Source: Echinostoma caproni (taxonomy: Eukaryota > Platyhelminthes > Trematoda > Plagiorchiida > Echinostomatidae). From it: DNA of 13,454 nt. Where the stretch lies: assembly GCA_900618425.1 (NCBI GenBank), contig UZAN01056637.1, positions 1 to 13,454 of the forward strand, given 5' to 3'. Below the pieces are notes generated by a model. It did no database searches and was not told the DNA's origin. It saw nothing but the letters and a program-made list of their open reading frames with translations. Position numbers and translations under genes: made by a program. Shown one piece after another: positions 1 to 7,960 of this stretch. Each line of letters starts with the position of its first letter. The first letter of the stretch is position 1.

Positions 1-445
1 GAACGAAATCCCCATTATGGCGTAAAACTTGATTAGATGTGCGTGATGCTAATCACGCACAACCTCGTTATCGCACCAATCAATGATTATTTCTGAAACA
101 ATCAATAACTGGGTAAGTGTTCGTGAATTGCAAGTCAAGGTCGTCATGTAGGTCACATGCACATTCTTTCTATCGGTGGTTCCACATCGGCACCGATTCT
201 TGCAATGTTTTTCTTGTCCCATCTCGTTTGTTCGTTAATTTGTTTTCATATTTCTCCGTGTCCATATGTCTGACTGTTTGTGTTGTAAATCCTAATCAGG
301 ATAGCCTTATTACGTTGTATTTTCGGTTCCTGGTGAGTTCTTTTGTTTTCACGAGGTAAATAAGATCAGTCAATCGATACAACATTTATTCCATAGTTTC
401 AAAAACTGCCCCATGTTTGAACAGGTATTGTACAGTATAAAGTCT
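1..445. other. Unassigned DNA, probably intronic
   Basis: No coding similarity is visible on either strand. The only structure I see is the hairpin at 38-61. If the exon at 5640 is the last exon of its gene, this stretch lies in the preceding intron. That placement is inference. Confidence 0.5.
38..61. repeat. Short perfect inverted repeat (hairpin)
   Basis: Arms TGTGCGTGAT (38-47) and ATCACGCACA (52-61) are perfect reverse complements of 10 bp around the 4-base loop GCTA. No role is evident. It is not followed by a T-run or linked to a gene. Confidence 0.75.
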
Positions 446-952
446 GCTCTGGAGTATGCAGATGATATTGTGCTTCTGAGTGAAAATCTAAGATAGTTGA
501 AAGCAAATCTGGCTAGTTTGAGTGCTGGTGTAGCCTTCTTCGGCATGCGTTTTGCACCGTCAACGTGTAAAATGTTGCTACAGGACTGCGCTGGTCCAAC
601 ACTCGACGTCATCTTGACTGGGGAAGTAATAAACCAAATGGACAAATTTTGTTATTTTGACAGCCATATCTCACTCGGCGGACGCATCACAGATGAAGCG
701 TCGGNGCGTACAGAAGACTCAGTTGATGTTTACCACTCTGAGGTATCTGTGGCGCGTCACGATATCCGGCTGTCTGTGAAGAGTCGAGTGTATGCTGCAA
801 AAGCCTAGTTTGTGTTGCTATAAAAAGCAGAAACTTAGCCATAACGAAAACAAGATAACGATAGACTGTCAGCATTCAAGCACTGGTGTCTACGTCGCAT
901 GACACGAGTCTGGTGGGAAAACCGGACATGCAATGCTGAGGTTGAGGCCACA
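446..952 (+). pseudogene. RTE-clade non-LTR retrotransposon RT fragment (copy A), 5' truncated
   Basis: This is the C-terminal half of an RTE-type reverse transcriptase, the enzyme that copies a non-LTR retrotransposon into nicked target DNA. Catalytic motif C reads LEYADDIVLLSE (449-484). It is followed by the family's later blocks: G-M-R-F-A-P-S around 544, RHDIRLSVKSRVY near 757-795, and RLSAFKHWCLRRM...RVWWEN at 863-923. One reading frame holds these blocks, with in-frame stops at 494-496, 806-808, 821-823, 836-838 and 842-844. The stops fall where the family has sense codons; for example Y is TAA, W is TAG and L is TAA within the usual VLLYGCETWPL stretch. Two indels that cancel each other lie between about 705 and 755, where the other frame reads QLMFTTLRYLWR. 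An N sits at 705. The 5' part (endonuclease and RT motifs A and B) is absent, and similarity stops near 950 where Penelope-related sequence begins. It is a dead copy. RTE assignment is from family knowledge; the subfamily is not resolved. Confidence 0.85.
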
Positions 953-1056
953 GAGTTTCAGGTCATCGCGGTTGCACACTGGAGTAAGTGGTCGTTTACT
1001 CGGGACATGTCCCCAAGTAGATAGTCCCGGTGTACACAGTGTTTCCATTGGCCTGT

Positions 1057-1080
1057 TCGCCGAGCTTGGCAATTTGTTTG
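1057..1080 (+). repeat. Left arm of 24-bp inverted repeat flanking the Penelope-like copy
   Basis: The 24 bases starting TCGCCGAGCT and ending ATTTGTTTG recur as an exact reverse complement at 2098-2121. In element orientation this arm lies in the 3' UTR. See the paired entry. Confidence 0.9.
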
Positions 1081-2097
1081 CAAACGTTTCATCATCAGTA
1101 CTTGTGAAGTGGCAGTGCTCTGCTTGTGTCCGTTCGTTTACATATATGTGATCTTCTCCACTGACCTTTTTTGTCTCTTGTTCTCACTCGGTTCGCCGTT
1201 AAACTGGTGTGCGGGGGTGAGGGTGGGAGGACGTTTGTCCCTCCGTCCTGATTACGGTTTCGTTCCGTTCTCAGGTCACGGCGTGACATTTTTGTTGTGT
1301 CATTCGATCCTTGAGTTGCATTGGCGTGTACACGTGATCCAGTTCGATGTGCGTGTTTGTTGAGTTGTTTAAAGAGTGCCAAGTCTCGAGATATTCGCTG
1401 TTTTAACCAGACTTGGTCGATAAGTTTCACTGATTCGAAGTCAAATTGATGTCCTTCTTGATCTTTCTGGAGGGAAATTAACGATATTAGATCTGACTTT
1501 CGATTAGTGTTTACGGATCTTTTTGGTCAGCTTTCTTTCAGTTTTTCCGATATAATGTTTGGGCAGTTCTTGCAGTTTGTTTTGTAGATAACACTGCTCT
1601 TGTCCTTCTCCATTGTTGTCTCCTTAGACAGGCGGTCGGTCTGTGGGCGACCTGGATTCCATATGATTTCAGCAGTCTTGTTGTCAGGGTTGTTCTTGTT
1701 CCCGATTCTCCGTCCGTTGTTTCTTTCTTTCTTTGACTCAGTTCCTTTGATGAAGTTGCGGGTGTTGCCATTGCGAGCAAATACTCTGAGGATGTATCTT
1801 TCTTTTTGAGTATGTCGGTGGTGCAGTGCGTTTGGGCTCTACCGAACAAGGTTCTAACACAGCATCTATTGTGGCTGTATGGATGATTGCTTTTGAAGTT
1901 TATGATTTGGCCCTTATGCGTTGCTTTGCGGCAGGCCGTTGTCTCCAGTTTTCCTGATGGCATTCTGATGATCAAGACGCCCAAAAATGCCAGTTGTTTA
2001 TCCTTCTCAGTCTCCATTGTGAACTTGGTGCCATTGAATGTTATTGATGTTATTGTGTGTGCTTTCTAGTTCCGACTTCTTAAAGATGACGAGGAAA

Positions 2098-2121
2098 CAA
2101 ACAAATTGCCAAGCTCGGCGA
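2098..2121 (-). repeat. Right arm of 24-bp inverted repeat flanking the Penelope-like copy
   Basis: Exact reverse complement of 1057-1080. In element orientation it sits at the 5' end of the recognisable coding part, where the RT catalytic motif should be. That suggests a rearranged 5' end made from an inverted piece of the element's own 3' UTR. Penelope-like elements are known for terminal repeats in direct or inverted arrangement, so this may be structural and not chance. Confidence 0.9.
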
Positions 2122-2191
2122 GATGAAATTCGGTTCACCCGAGCTGTGAGAACCGATTTTCAATAATTTTTATAGTGTTTGCCGAGGATGG

Positions 2192-2233
2192 AATATATAT
2201 ATATATATATGTATATGTATATATATACGTGTA
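2192..2233. repeat. TA-rich microsatellite
   Basis: A run of about ten TA units is followed by interrupted (GTATAT)n units. It lies between the 5' end of the Penelope-like copy and the 3' end of the minus-strand RTE copy. It may have grown from the simple-sequence tail that RTE elements carry at their 3' ends. Confidence 0.85.
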
Positions 2234-2235
2234 TA

Positions 2236-3245
2236 TTACACCGGTTTGAGAACAAACATAGTGCCAATGCAAAACAATGATGATGAAGTTATGCTGGGGT
2301 ACAGAAAGATTAGATGAAACTGGGGAAAACAGAGAACACGGGGAATGAATGAAGTATATTTTTTATAGCTTCACCATACACTTTGAAGACTTTTGGTGCT
2401 TTGGGGAACAGAGTTTCACCAAACAAACCGCACAGCAATCGCGCCAATGATATCTATTCTGAGCCATATCTCTCAGCATCTCTAGTCATCGGCAATCCTC
2501 ATCCCTTGGGCCCCAGCCTGGAAGGCGAGCTGCACCATCCGAAGCCAATGCTGAGGCTAACTTCTTCATGCCTGTACGCCACGTCATGGTCTGACCGCCG
2601 CAAAGCTTCTTCCAACCTTGCCCAGCACGTGCAAAGAGAGCACGGCGAGGTAGTCGGTGGGCAGGCATACACAAAATATGACCGAGCCATTGGAGACGGT
2701 GTAGAACAATTTCCTCCGTTAGAGAACAACTATCAGTACCCAGCACACGACGGCGAATTTCGTCATTGCTCACCCGATGTTCCCACCAGACACGAGCAAT
2801 GCTTCGAAGGCATCTGTGGTTGAATACGGAATGTCCATTGGCATCCTCCGCTCGGAGAGGCCAGGTCTCGCAGCCGTAAACCAGAACACTACGAACTGCG
2901 GCGATATACACCCTTCCCTCAAGGGAAAGTCGGATGTCATGGCGGCGCCACAGGTGAAAGCTGCTCTAGCCTTCGCTATTCGTAATGTGATCTCTTTCCC
3001 AACCCCACCTCCAGCTGTGATTAAGCTCCCGATGTACTTAAAGCTCTCGACCATTTCCAGCTGATCACTACAGAGGGTGAGTGCAGGCACAGGCTCCTGC
3101 CAGCCTTGAACCAGCACTTTGTACTTTGATGGTGCAAAGCACACACCATACCTGGATACCTCTATCGCCAAGTGGTGTAAAGCGTGTTGGACTGCCTATG
3201 AATTGTCACCCATCAAGGCGATATCATCGTCCCAGTCGAGGCTAG
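2236..3245 (-). pseudogene. RTE-clade non-LTR retrotransposon RT fragment (copy C), best preserved
   Basis: This minus-strand RTE copy covers RT motif C to the C-terminus plus a 3' UTR. Near 3240-3212 it reads LDWDDDIALMGD, so the usual YADD has become WDDD. TAG at 3196-3198 is the next lesion. The frame then runs through YGVCFAPSKYKVLVQGW and FKYIGSLITAGGG to KARAAF. About four family residues (T-x-L-R) and one base of frame are lost there, near 2945. The next frame, HLWRRHDIRLSLEGRVYIAA onward, is open for about 140 codons and contains VLVYGCETWPLRAED, RVWWEHRVSNDEIRRRVLG, LHRLQWLGHILCMP, GWKKLCGGQTMTW and LPGWGPRDEDCR. TGA at 2486-2488 replaces a Trp. Then LEMLRDMAQNR and WRDCC mark the normal end of the protein near 2432. 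Below this lies the 3' UTR, with a TCATCATCATT motif near 2275-2290 (sense). The element is truncated upstream of motif C, as RTE copies commonly are. Confidence 0.88.
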
Positions 3246-4050
3246 CGATAGGTGGAAAAAGTAAAAGGTATGGTCAAACTAAGACCTGGCATTAGGGCAC
3301 GAAAATTCTGATTAGGACACTTGCTCAAATAAGCTGCGCTAGGCTTCCGGGAACGCGGGGTCATAGAGTGTAAACGATGGTTAGAGACACCCCGGATGGT
3401 ATGGCTTTAGCGTTCGTGTAGTTGCTGAATGTGCATACAACCTTGGTCTTTGTGAATTCTCTATTTTGTTTTCCATTTGACACCATTTTCAACATTCTTT
3501 TCTTCTCTCCACTTTTTCATCTAAATAGGTAGCCACACGAAGGAGCATGGTTATTGGTTGTAAAGAGTGAAACTTTGTCGGATTAAACCAAATATATGCA
3601 ACTAGCCCAGTTGTGTTTTTCGGCATCACAAATCCATATTTATTAGTTGCTTTTGACTTCGAGTTTCCTTCTCATTCTTATGCCATTTTGTGTTATTCTC
3701 TGGTCGAGTCACTTTGTCCTTCGCGTAATTTCTGCACAAATAATTTGTGTGTTGAGGATCATATTGCACGCTTATCGCCTGTACACAGTCGGATACATAC
3801 ATTATCAAGTGCCACACCTCATTCGGCGAGGGATTGAAAAGATCTAAAACACGCCATTTTCGTAAACACCTGAAACAGAGAATGACTCTTTAAAAATTCT
3901 TTGTGAAGTGGCGTTTATTTTTAACAAAATTGTTCCATGTGCCGAGAAATAGGTTTGGCTCAAAACATTTAACTATAAAATAGCTGCTACATTAGTAACT
4001 CATTCATGTGATACAACTTTTTCTATAGGTAGATGGGTAGTTAAAGGTAT
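3246..4050. other. Unassigned DNA between two RTE copies
   Basis: I find no protein motif, RNA gene or repeat that I can name here. The short open frames at 3613-3847 on both strands overlap each other and resemble nothing I know. It is presumably intronic spacer. Confidence 0.5.
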
Positions 4051-5210
4051 ATCCGCGAACAACTAGCCGGATTCCGACCAGGTCGCGGTTGCACCGACCA
4101 AATGCGTCAAATCCTTCAATTACGTCGCACACATGGTCGGCCAACAATCGCACTGTTCATTGACCTAAAGGAAGCCCTTGATTCAGTTGACCATGGGGTC
4201 GCTTTTTCGTACAGGAATGCCGCAGAAGTATGTAAACCTATTGCGTTCGCTGTACCTGCATATTTCGTTTAGCGTAAGAGTCTATGGTGGGCTGAGTAAA
4301 TCGTTCGAAACCAGGAGCGGTGTTCGTCAAGCATGTCTTATTTCGCCATTCCTATTTAATTTCGTCGTAGGCAAAATACTGAAGAACGCACTTAGTGGTC
4401 TCCAAAACGTGAGCAGCTGAAGAAAAGCTGAGCGATTTGCAGTACACTGACGACATCGTTTATCTGTTCGAGTGTATGGAAGATGCACAAAGCGCTCTTG
4501 GCAGACTTTCAAGTTCTCTAACTTCACTCGATATGTGCTTTTCATCTTCAAAGTGAAAAGTAATACTGCGACACTGGGTGTCGTCTACCCCATCGCTGAT
4601 ACTTGATGGTCAAGAATTGGCTGTGTTGAAATGTTTCACCTACTTAGGTAGCTTTGCTACAAATGACGGTAGCATAGTCGAAGAAGAAACCGCCTTCATT
4701 TCCAAGGCTCGAGCAGCTTACACAGGACTGAAGCACCTTTGGTGCAGACGCGATGTTTCGTTCAAACTGAAATGTTGTGTATACTGAGCCAGTGTACGGT
4801 CAGTTCTGCTCTATGGTTGCGCGACCCTACATTTGCTCGTGGAAGATATTCGTCCAGAAGTATTCATCTGCCGATGTTTACGTAGTTTGGCGCGGGTTGA
4901 ATGGAACAAGCTTGTTAGCAACTCTTAGATCGCGTATTTGGTAATGATTCGATTGAGACTTCGTTGTACCATCGAATTCAGATTAGTCGGCTTCGCTGGT
5001 TAGGATACGTATTGCGTATGCCCAGTCATCGTCTGCCGCACCGCGCCTTATTCGCAGTTGCGGCTCCAGGTTGGAAGAAACCGTGTGGAGGTCAACAGAT
5101 GACGTGGAAACAAGGCATGAATAACTGCGCAGAGTGATTAGGTATAATAGGTGTCTCCCGTCTTCCATGTTGGGGTCCAAAAGGCTCTATGACTGGCAAC
5201 TGACCGACAG
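4051..5210 (+). pseudogene. RTE-clade RT remnant (copy D), different subfamily, longer 5' extent
   Basis: This copy reaches further 5' than A and C. It opens with REQLAGFRPGRGCTDQ (4054-4101), then TIALFIDLKEALDSVD, which is RT motif A with its catalytic Asp. At about 4190 it jumps frame, and roughly a dozen family residues are missing before GMPQKYVNLLRSLY, followed by SGVRQACLISPFLFNF (motif B). A third frame from about 4425 carries LQYTDDIVYLFE, where YADD has become YTDD (4443-4454). It continues through PSLILDGQELAVLKCFTYLG, EEETAFISKARAAYTGLKHL and SVRSVLLYGCATL, with stops at 4554-4556, 4785-4787 and 4926-4928. Another shift gives about 65 open codons: SRLRWLGYVLRMPSHRLPHR, PGWKKPCGGQQMTWKQGM, then a stop, then SRLPCWGPKG. 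The wording differs consistently from A and C (for example PSLILDGQEL), so it is a separate lineage. It is inactive. Confidence 0.87.
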
Positions 5211-5465
5211 TAATGGCATTCTTGTTGTCATTTTTTATCAGGTAAGAATGCTTGGAACGGTATGTATGCAGAGTTTGATTGTGTACTCTGTGTTGATCAT
5301 AGAGGTTCACTTTCTTTGCCTCCCTCCTATTAGGCCCAATCCCTCTTCATCTTGTGCTTTATCACTTGATTTGTGTACATTATGAGCTTGGCGGCGATCA
5401 GTGAAGTTCGCTTTGCTGTATATCGCTGTACGATGGTGATGATGATGGGATAAACAGATGGATAG
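5211..5465 (+). mobile_element. Probable 3' UTR and tail of RTE copy D
   Basis: The sequence follows the decayed C-terminus without coding sense. It ends in GATGGTGATGATGATGGG at 5433-5450 and then GATGGATAGATAG. Short tandem repeats built on TGATG or similar units are typical 3' termini of RTE elements, so I place the element end near 5450-5465. The exact terminus cannot be set without other copies. Confidence 0.55.
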
Positions 5466-5571
5466 ATAGAGCTTTGTTGGGAACTAGTTAACATAATTCT
5501 TTCTAATTTCAAAGCCCATATTTATTACCTCATGAATGGGCGTTCACAAATTTGTTTCTTCTCGACGTTGC

Positions 5572-5639
5572 CGTTTTTTCTCTTTGTGTTACTTTTTCTG
5601 TTTGTTTGTTTTTCGTTGCAATTTGATTTCGGTGTTTAG
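5572..5639 (+). promoter_or_regulatory. Polypyrimidine tract and 3' splice site
   Basis: A strongly T/C-rich stretch of about 65 bases ends in GTGTTTAG, with AG at 5638-5639, directly before the conserved GOLD-domain exon. In the exon's frame there is a TGA at 5624-5626, so coding must begin after it. An alternative AG at 5646-5647 is possible but has a poorer context. Using 5639, the intron is phase 1: bases CT complete a split codon. Confidence 0.75.
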
Positions 5640-5851
5640 CTGTCAAGGATTTGGAACGTGGACAGCACAATTCCAACTCGCAAATGCCCACGGACGAACT
5701 GATTCCCATCTATCGTCGGGATTGTCACACCGAGGTGTACTGTGGTAGTCATCAGTACCCGGGTGTTGGTGTGTACGTTTTCAAATTTGACAATTCATTT
5801 TCCTTGTGGCGCTCCAAGTGGCTTTACTATCGTATTTACTATGCCCAATAA
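5640..5851 (+). CDS. ACBD3: Terminal exon of an ACBD3/GCP60-like GOLD-domain Golgi protein (partial gene)
   Basis: The exon encodes about 69 residues and ends at TAA 5849-5851. A polar linker ([20 protein letters not shown]) is followed by the end of a GOLD domain: [20 protein letters not shown], then [20 protein letters not shown] and YRIYYAQ. The pattern Y-R-R-D-C-H-x-E-V-Y-x-G-S-H-Q-Y-P-G-x-G-V-Y, then K-F-D-N-S-[YF]-S-L-W-R-S-K and Y-Y-R-[VI]-Y-Y at the very C-terminus matches what I know of animal ACBD3. ACBD3 is an acyl-CoA-binding-domain scaffold at the Golgi that uses its GOLD domain to bind giantin and recruits PI4-kinase beta. The known protein stops right after this motif, as here. 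Codon frame and motif are uninterrupted, unlike all the transposon frames nearby, which points to selection. The rest of the GOLD domain (including F-W-E-F and G-F-G-V-Y-F-E-W) and the ACB domain are not in the window, so the upstream intron is probably longer than 5.6 kb. SEC14-like or FYCO1 GOLD domains are less likely because they lack the RRDCH...SHQYPG wording. Confidence 0.88.
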
Positions 5852-6636
5852 TAATATGTGGAGGAGCGAATCAACCGTTCCCGTTTTGTGTCCGTTCTCC
5901 GACTGTATGAAATCGGTTGAACAAAGTCCGCCGATCTGCATTCACCAATACGCAGGTATCACATCAATTGTATATGGTTTTGACCATATGACTGTACACA
6001 ATCGTTACTTGGCCTGCCCCCGCCCACCTCACTCCCCGTCCATTGTCATTCTGACATTATTCTGTTGTTCTCACAAGCACGCATACATCTTTATGGACAC
6101 ATTTTTGCGCTGTCGAGACATTACCTGGCTATCCTCACTCCAATTGCCTCCTATTCGACGTTCTATTGGTGATATTCACTTTGATTTGCGTTAGAAACTA
6201 CTCGGGGTGCTGTCAACAAATTACGCGGTCAGTCGTTNGTTTTGTTGTGGTTTTTTGTTTTCTTTTTTTTTATTTGTCGTTCTCACCGTTACTTTTCTTT
6301 TGTTTCCCCTGATCCGACTCGATGGTCCCGTGTTTGTCTATCTCCTATGTCACCGTTACCATTGCTATTGTTATTCCCGACCGTTTCTTGTCGTCACTGT
6401 TCCATAGCTTCTCGCGTGTCTTTCGCGGTGCGCCAGTCCGAACATTTGTGTTCATCCTCTTCGCGTCTGTGCAGTCCCTGTCCTTGTACGTGTCATAGTC
6501 GATCCCACACAGGTTTCTTTTTTGTTCCCTTCTTCTGATTAGCTTTATGCATTTTGTTTTCTAATCTCTTCATTCGACTCAGTGCTGTACCATTCATTCA
6601 CTCTTTGTCAGACCCATAGCTTGTTGCTGCCACTCA

Positions 6637-6697
6637 GACGCGCGCGCACACACATGCATACAATCAATATTTGTGCTTAATCTGTCTCTCTCTCTCT
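6637..6697. repeat. Two adjacent dinucleotide repeats
   Basis: A (CG)n/(CA)n run occupies about 6637-6655, and a (TC)n run 6685-6697. Both are short simple-sequence repeats in presumed non-coding DNA. Confidence 0.7.
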
Positions 6698-6883
6698 GAT
6701 GTCTTTTTCCTTAAGATCGTTCGCAATCTGTGGTCGTTCTGCCAACTCCGATTTAGGTTATTCAATGCAGTACCCACCCCGTCAATCATAATCCCAAAGA
6801 GTGCAAGCACATTGTCCCGGTCTCAACCACACGGACAGAAAACACCAGCTGGTTTCATTCTAAATACAGCTCGTAGATCCATC

Positions 6884-6905
6884 CACCTGTTGTGACAGGT
6901 GTCAC
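6884..6905. repeat. Overlapping hairpin and palindrome
   Basis: CACCTGT (6884-6890) pairs with ACAGGTG (6895-6901) around the loop TGTG. Overlapping it, GTGACA (6892-6897) pairs with TGTCAC (6900-6905) around GG. Both E-box-type hexamers CACCTG and CAGGTG are present. No function is shown. Confidence 0.5.
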
Positions 6906-7474
6906 TTGTTGCAGTTGGGCATAAGAATTAGTCTCCAATACTGGATTCCCAAATGATCGTCGTCTTCCGATAACGTTTCTCGTCCAGATAGCGAACTGGA
7001 ACCCAGCTGGAAGCGTGTAGGAATTTATTTATCGTACAAAAGCATGCTTATTAACAGAGAAGAGGGCGAACCTGGGAATGCGTAGACCAAACGATTAGTT
7101 TACTGGATCTATATCAACCACCGTATTAGCTGTCGGTTCCAATCAGTCATCAGAGTTAGGATTTTTTGTCCCAGGACACCACAGTTTTCAGTGAGTAGGG
7201 CGACTCCTGACATAAGTGAGGTGTATACGCTACCCAGGTGTTTTCCACGCAAGGCCATTGAAATCATTTAACAAGGTGTGATTTTGGGTATTCATGATTT
7301 CCGCGCGTATGATCAATTACTTGGGACAGCAGGCGTGATTATGGTTATTATAAAAACACGTTTAACGTTTCATCTCATACATGAAAGCCTGTTTGATTAC
7401 CGTAGTGTAATCGCTGTAGCTCTCTGCAGCATAGTAGTGCAACTCGTAAGTGCCCATAAATTGTGATAGAATTG

Positions 7475-7960
7475 CTAGAGAAAAAAGCATTCCTGACTCT
7501 TGGTGATTAATGATCAATTTGCTCAAGAATGAATTTTCTGTGAATAGAATGGCATCGCGATTCGGTGTAGGGAGAACACATTTGCATGACTGCGAAAAAG
7601 TAGCTAACATCAAAATTAGTCGGAAACAAGTGGCTGAAAGCCAGCAAAAAATCTTGCATTCGCATCTCAGTGTTGTGTATGTACGCAAGGCTCCCCGTTG
7701 TTCGTCAACTATAGTTACGAGAGAAATCAATAGAGATCACTTGTTCAACATAGCACAGTGATTTTCGCGTCAACAATGGCTTGTTTTACAAAATTTAACA
7801 ACAGCACAATGATGACTTCATATTTTCGAACGTACAAGCCGCACGTCCAATGTAGATGAATCTCCCAAACAGTAGTCCAACGAATACACGTGCATCGATC
7901 ACGAACTCAACTTTTTTCATTCCCACCGGTATCTATATAATTAGTCTGCTGGACTAAAGC
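7475..7960 (+). pseudogene. Tigger/pogo-type (CENP-B-like) transposase remnant
   Basis: This is a badly decayed N-terminal half of a CENP-B-like transposase, the DDE cut-and-paste enzyme family of Tigger and jerky elements. In one frame 7475-7507 gives LEKKAFLTLGD. A frameshift leads to INLLKNEFSVNRMASRFGVG and R-T-H-L-H-D-C-E-K (7513-7599), which fits the first helix-turn-helix: I-x-L-L-x-x-x-x-S-V-x-x-[IM]-A-x-x-F-G-V-G-x-[ST]-x-[IL]-x-D. A second shift at about 7755 opens DFRVNNGLFYKI, a stop, QQHN, and then QAA at 7835-7843. These align without gaps to the second DNA-binding domain pattern D-F-[KR]-A-S-N-G-W-L-x-[RK]-F-x-x-R-H-N...[GE]-E-A-A. Farther on, YLYN, a stop, then SAGLK (7930-7959) fits the Y-N-A-D-E-[TS]-G-L-K block that holds the first catalytic Asp, here lost. 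A weaker trail may run to about 8160. Terminal inverted repeats were not found. The identification is by motif only. Confidence 0.65.

Larger units (their letters stand above)
953..2121 (-). pseudogene. Penelope-like element: RT C-terminus plus GIY-YIG nuclease, decayed
   Basis: Read on the minus strand, this is the 3' part of a Penelope-like retroelement, whose single protein joins a telomerase-like RT to a GIY-YIG endonuclease. At 2090-2045 it reads VIFKKSELESTHNNINN, the stretch that follows the RT catalytic site. After a frameshift it continues as KFTMETEKDKQLAFLGVLI, then SNHPYSH and CVRTLF, and then the thumb motif YGIQVAHRPTACLRRQ. A further frameshift leads to HYIGKTERKLTKKIRKH, the GIY-YIG core, with YIG at 1546-1554 and the conserved Arg at 1534-1536. 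The domain closes with EGHQFDFESVKLIDQVW, and the ancestral stop is probably the TGA at 1271-1273. The catalytic Asp pair expected at about 2091-2100 is gone (FVCFLVI). Sequence below 1271 would be its 3' UTR, and the outer end near 950 is not precisely defined. It encodes no functional protein. Family assignment is firm; boundaries are approximate. Confidence 0.85.
5852..7470. other. Presumed 3' UTR then unassigned intergenic DNA
   Basis: The first part should be the 3' UTR of the exon ending at 5851. No AATAAA or ATTAAA is visible between 5852 and about 7020, so the cleavage site is not located. The + strand is pyrimidine-rich from about 6200 to 6540, with an N at 6238. Open frames at 5742-6194 and 6207-6538 are low-complexity by-products of this composition. 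Nothing at 6700-7470 resembles a gene or element that I recognise. Confidence 0.5.

Noticed and set aside
1600..2069. Plus-strand open frames across 1600-1809 and 1887-2069
   Set aside because: They are antisense to the Penelope-like coding sequence, which has clear family motifs on the minus strand.
2383..3064. Plus-strand open frames of 146 and 95 residues
   Set aside because: They are mirror frames of RTE copy C, whose minus-strand motifs (VLVYGCETWPLR, GWKKLCGG) are unmistakable.
5742..6194. Plus-strand 150-residue frame overlapping the GOLD exon
   Set aside because: It overlaps the conserved exon in another frame and continues into the presumed 3' UTR; it has no recognisable motif.
6637..6697. 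CRISPR-like or satellite array
   Set aside because: These are only short dinucleotide repeats without spacers or larger units.
7362..7730. Minus-strand 122-residue frame
   Set aside because: It is antisense to the Tigger-like HTH region, which has motif support on the plus strand.
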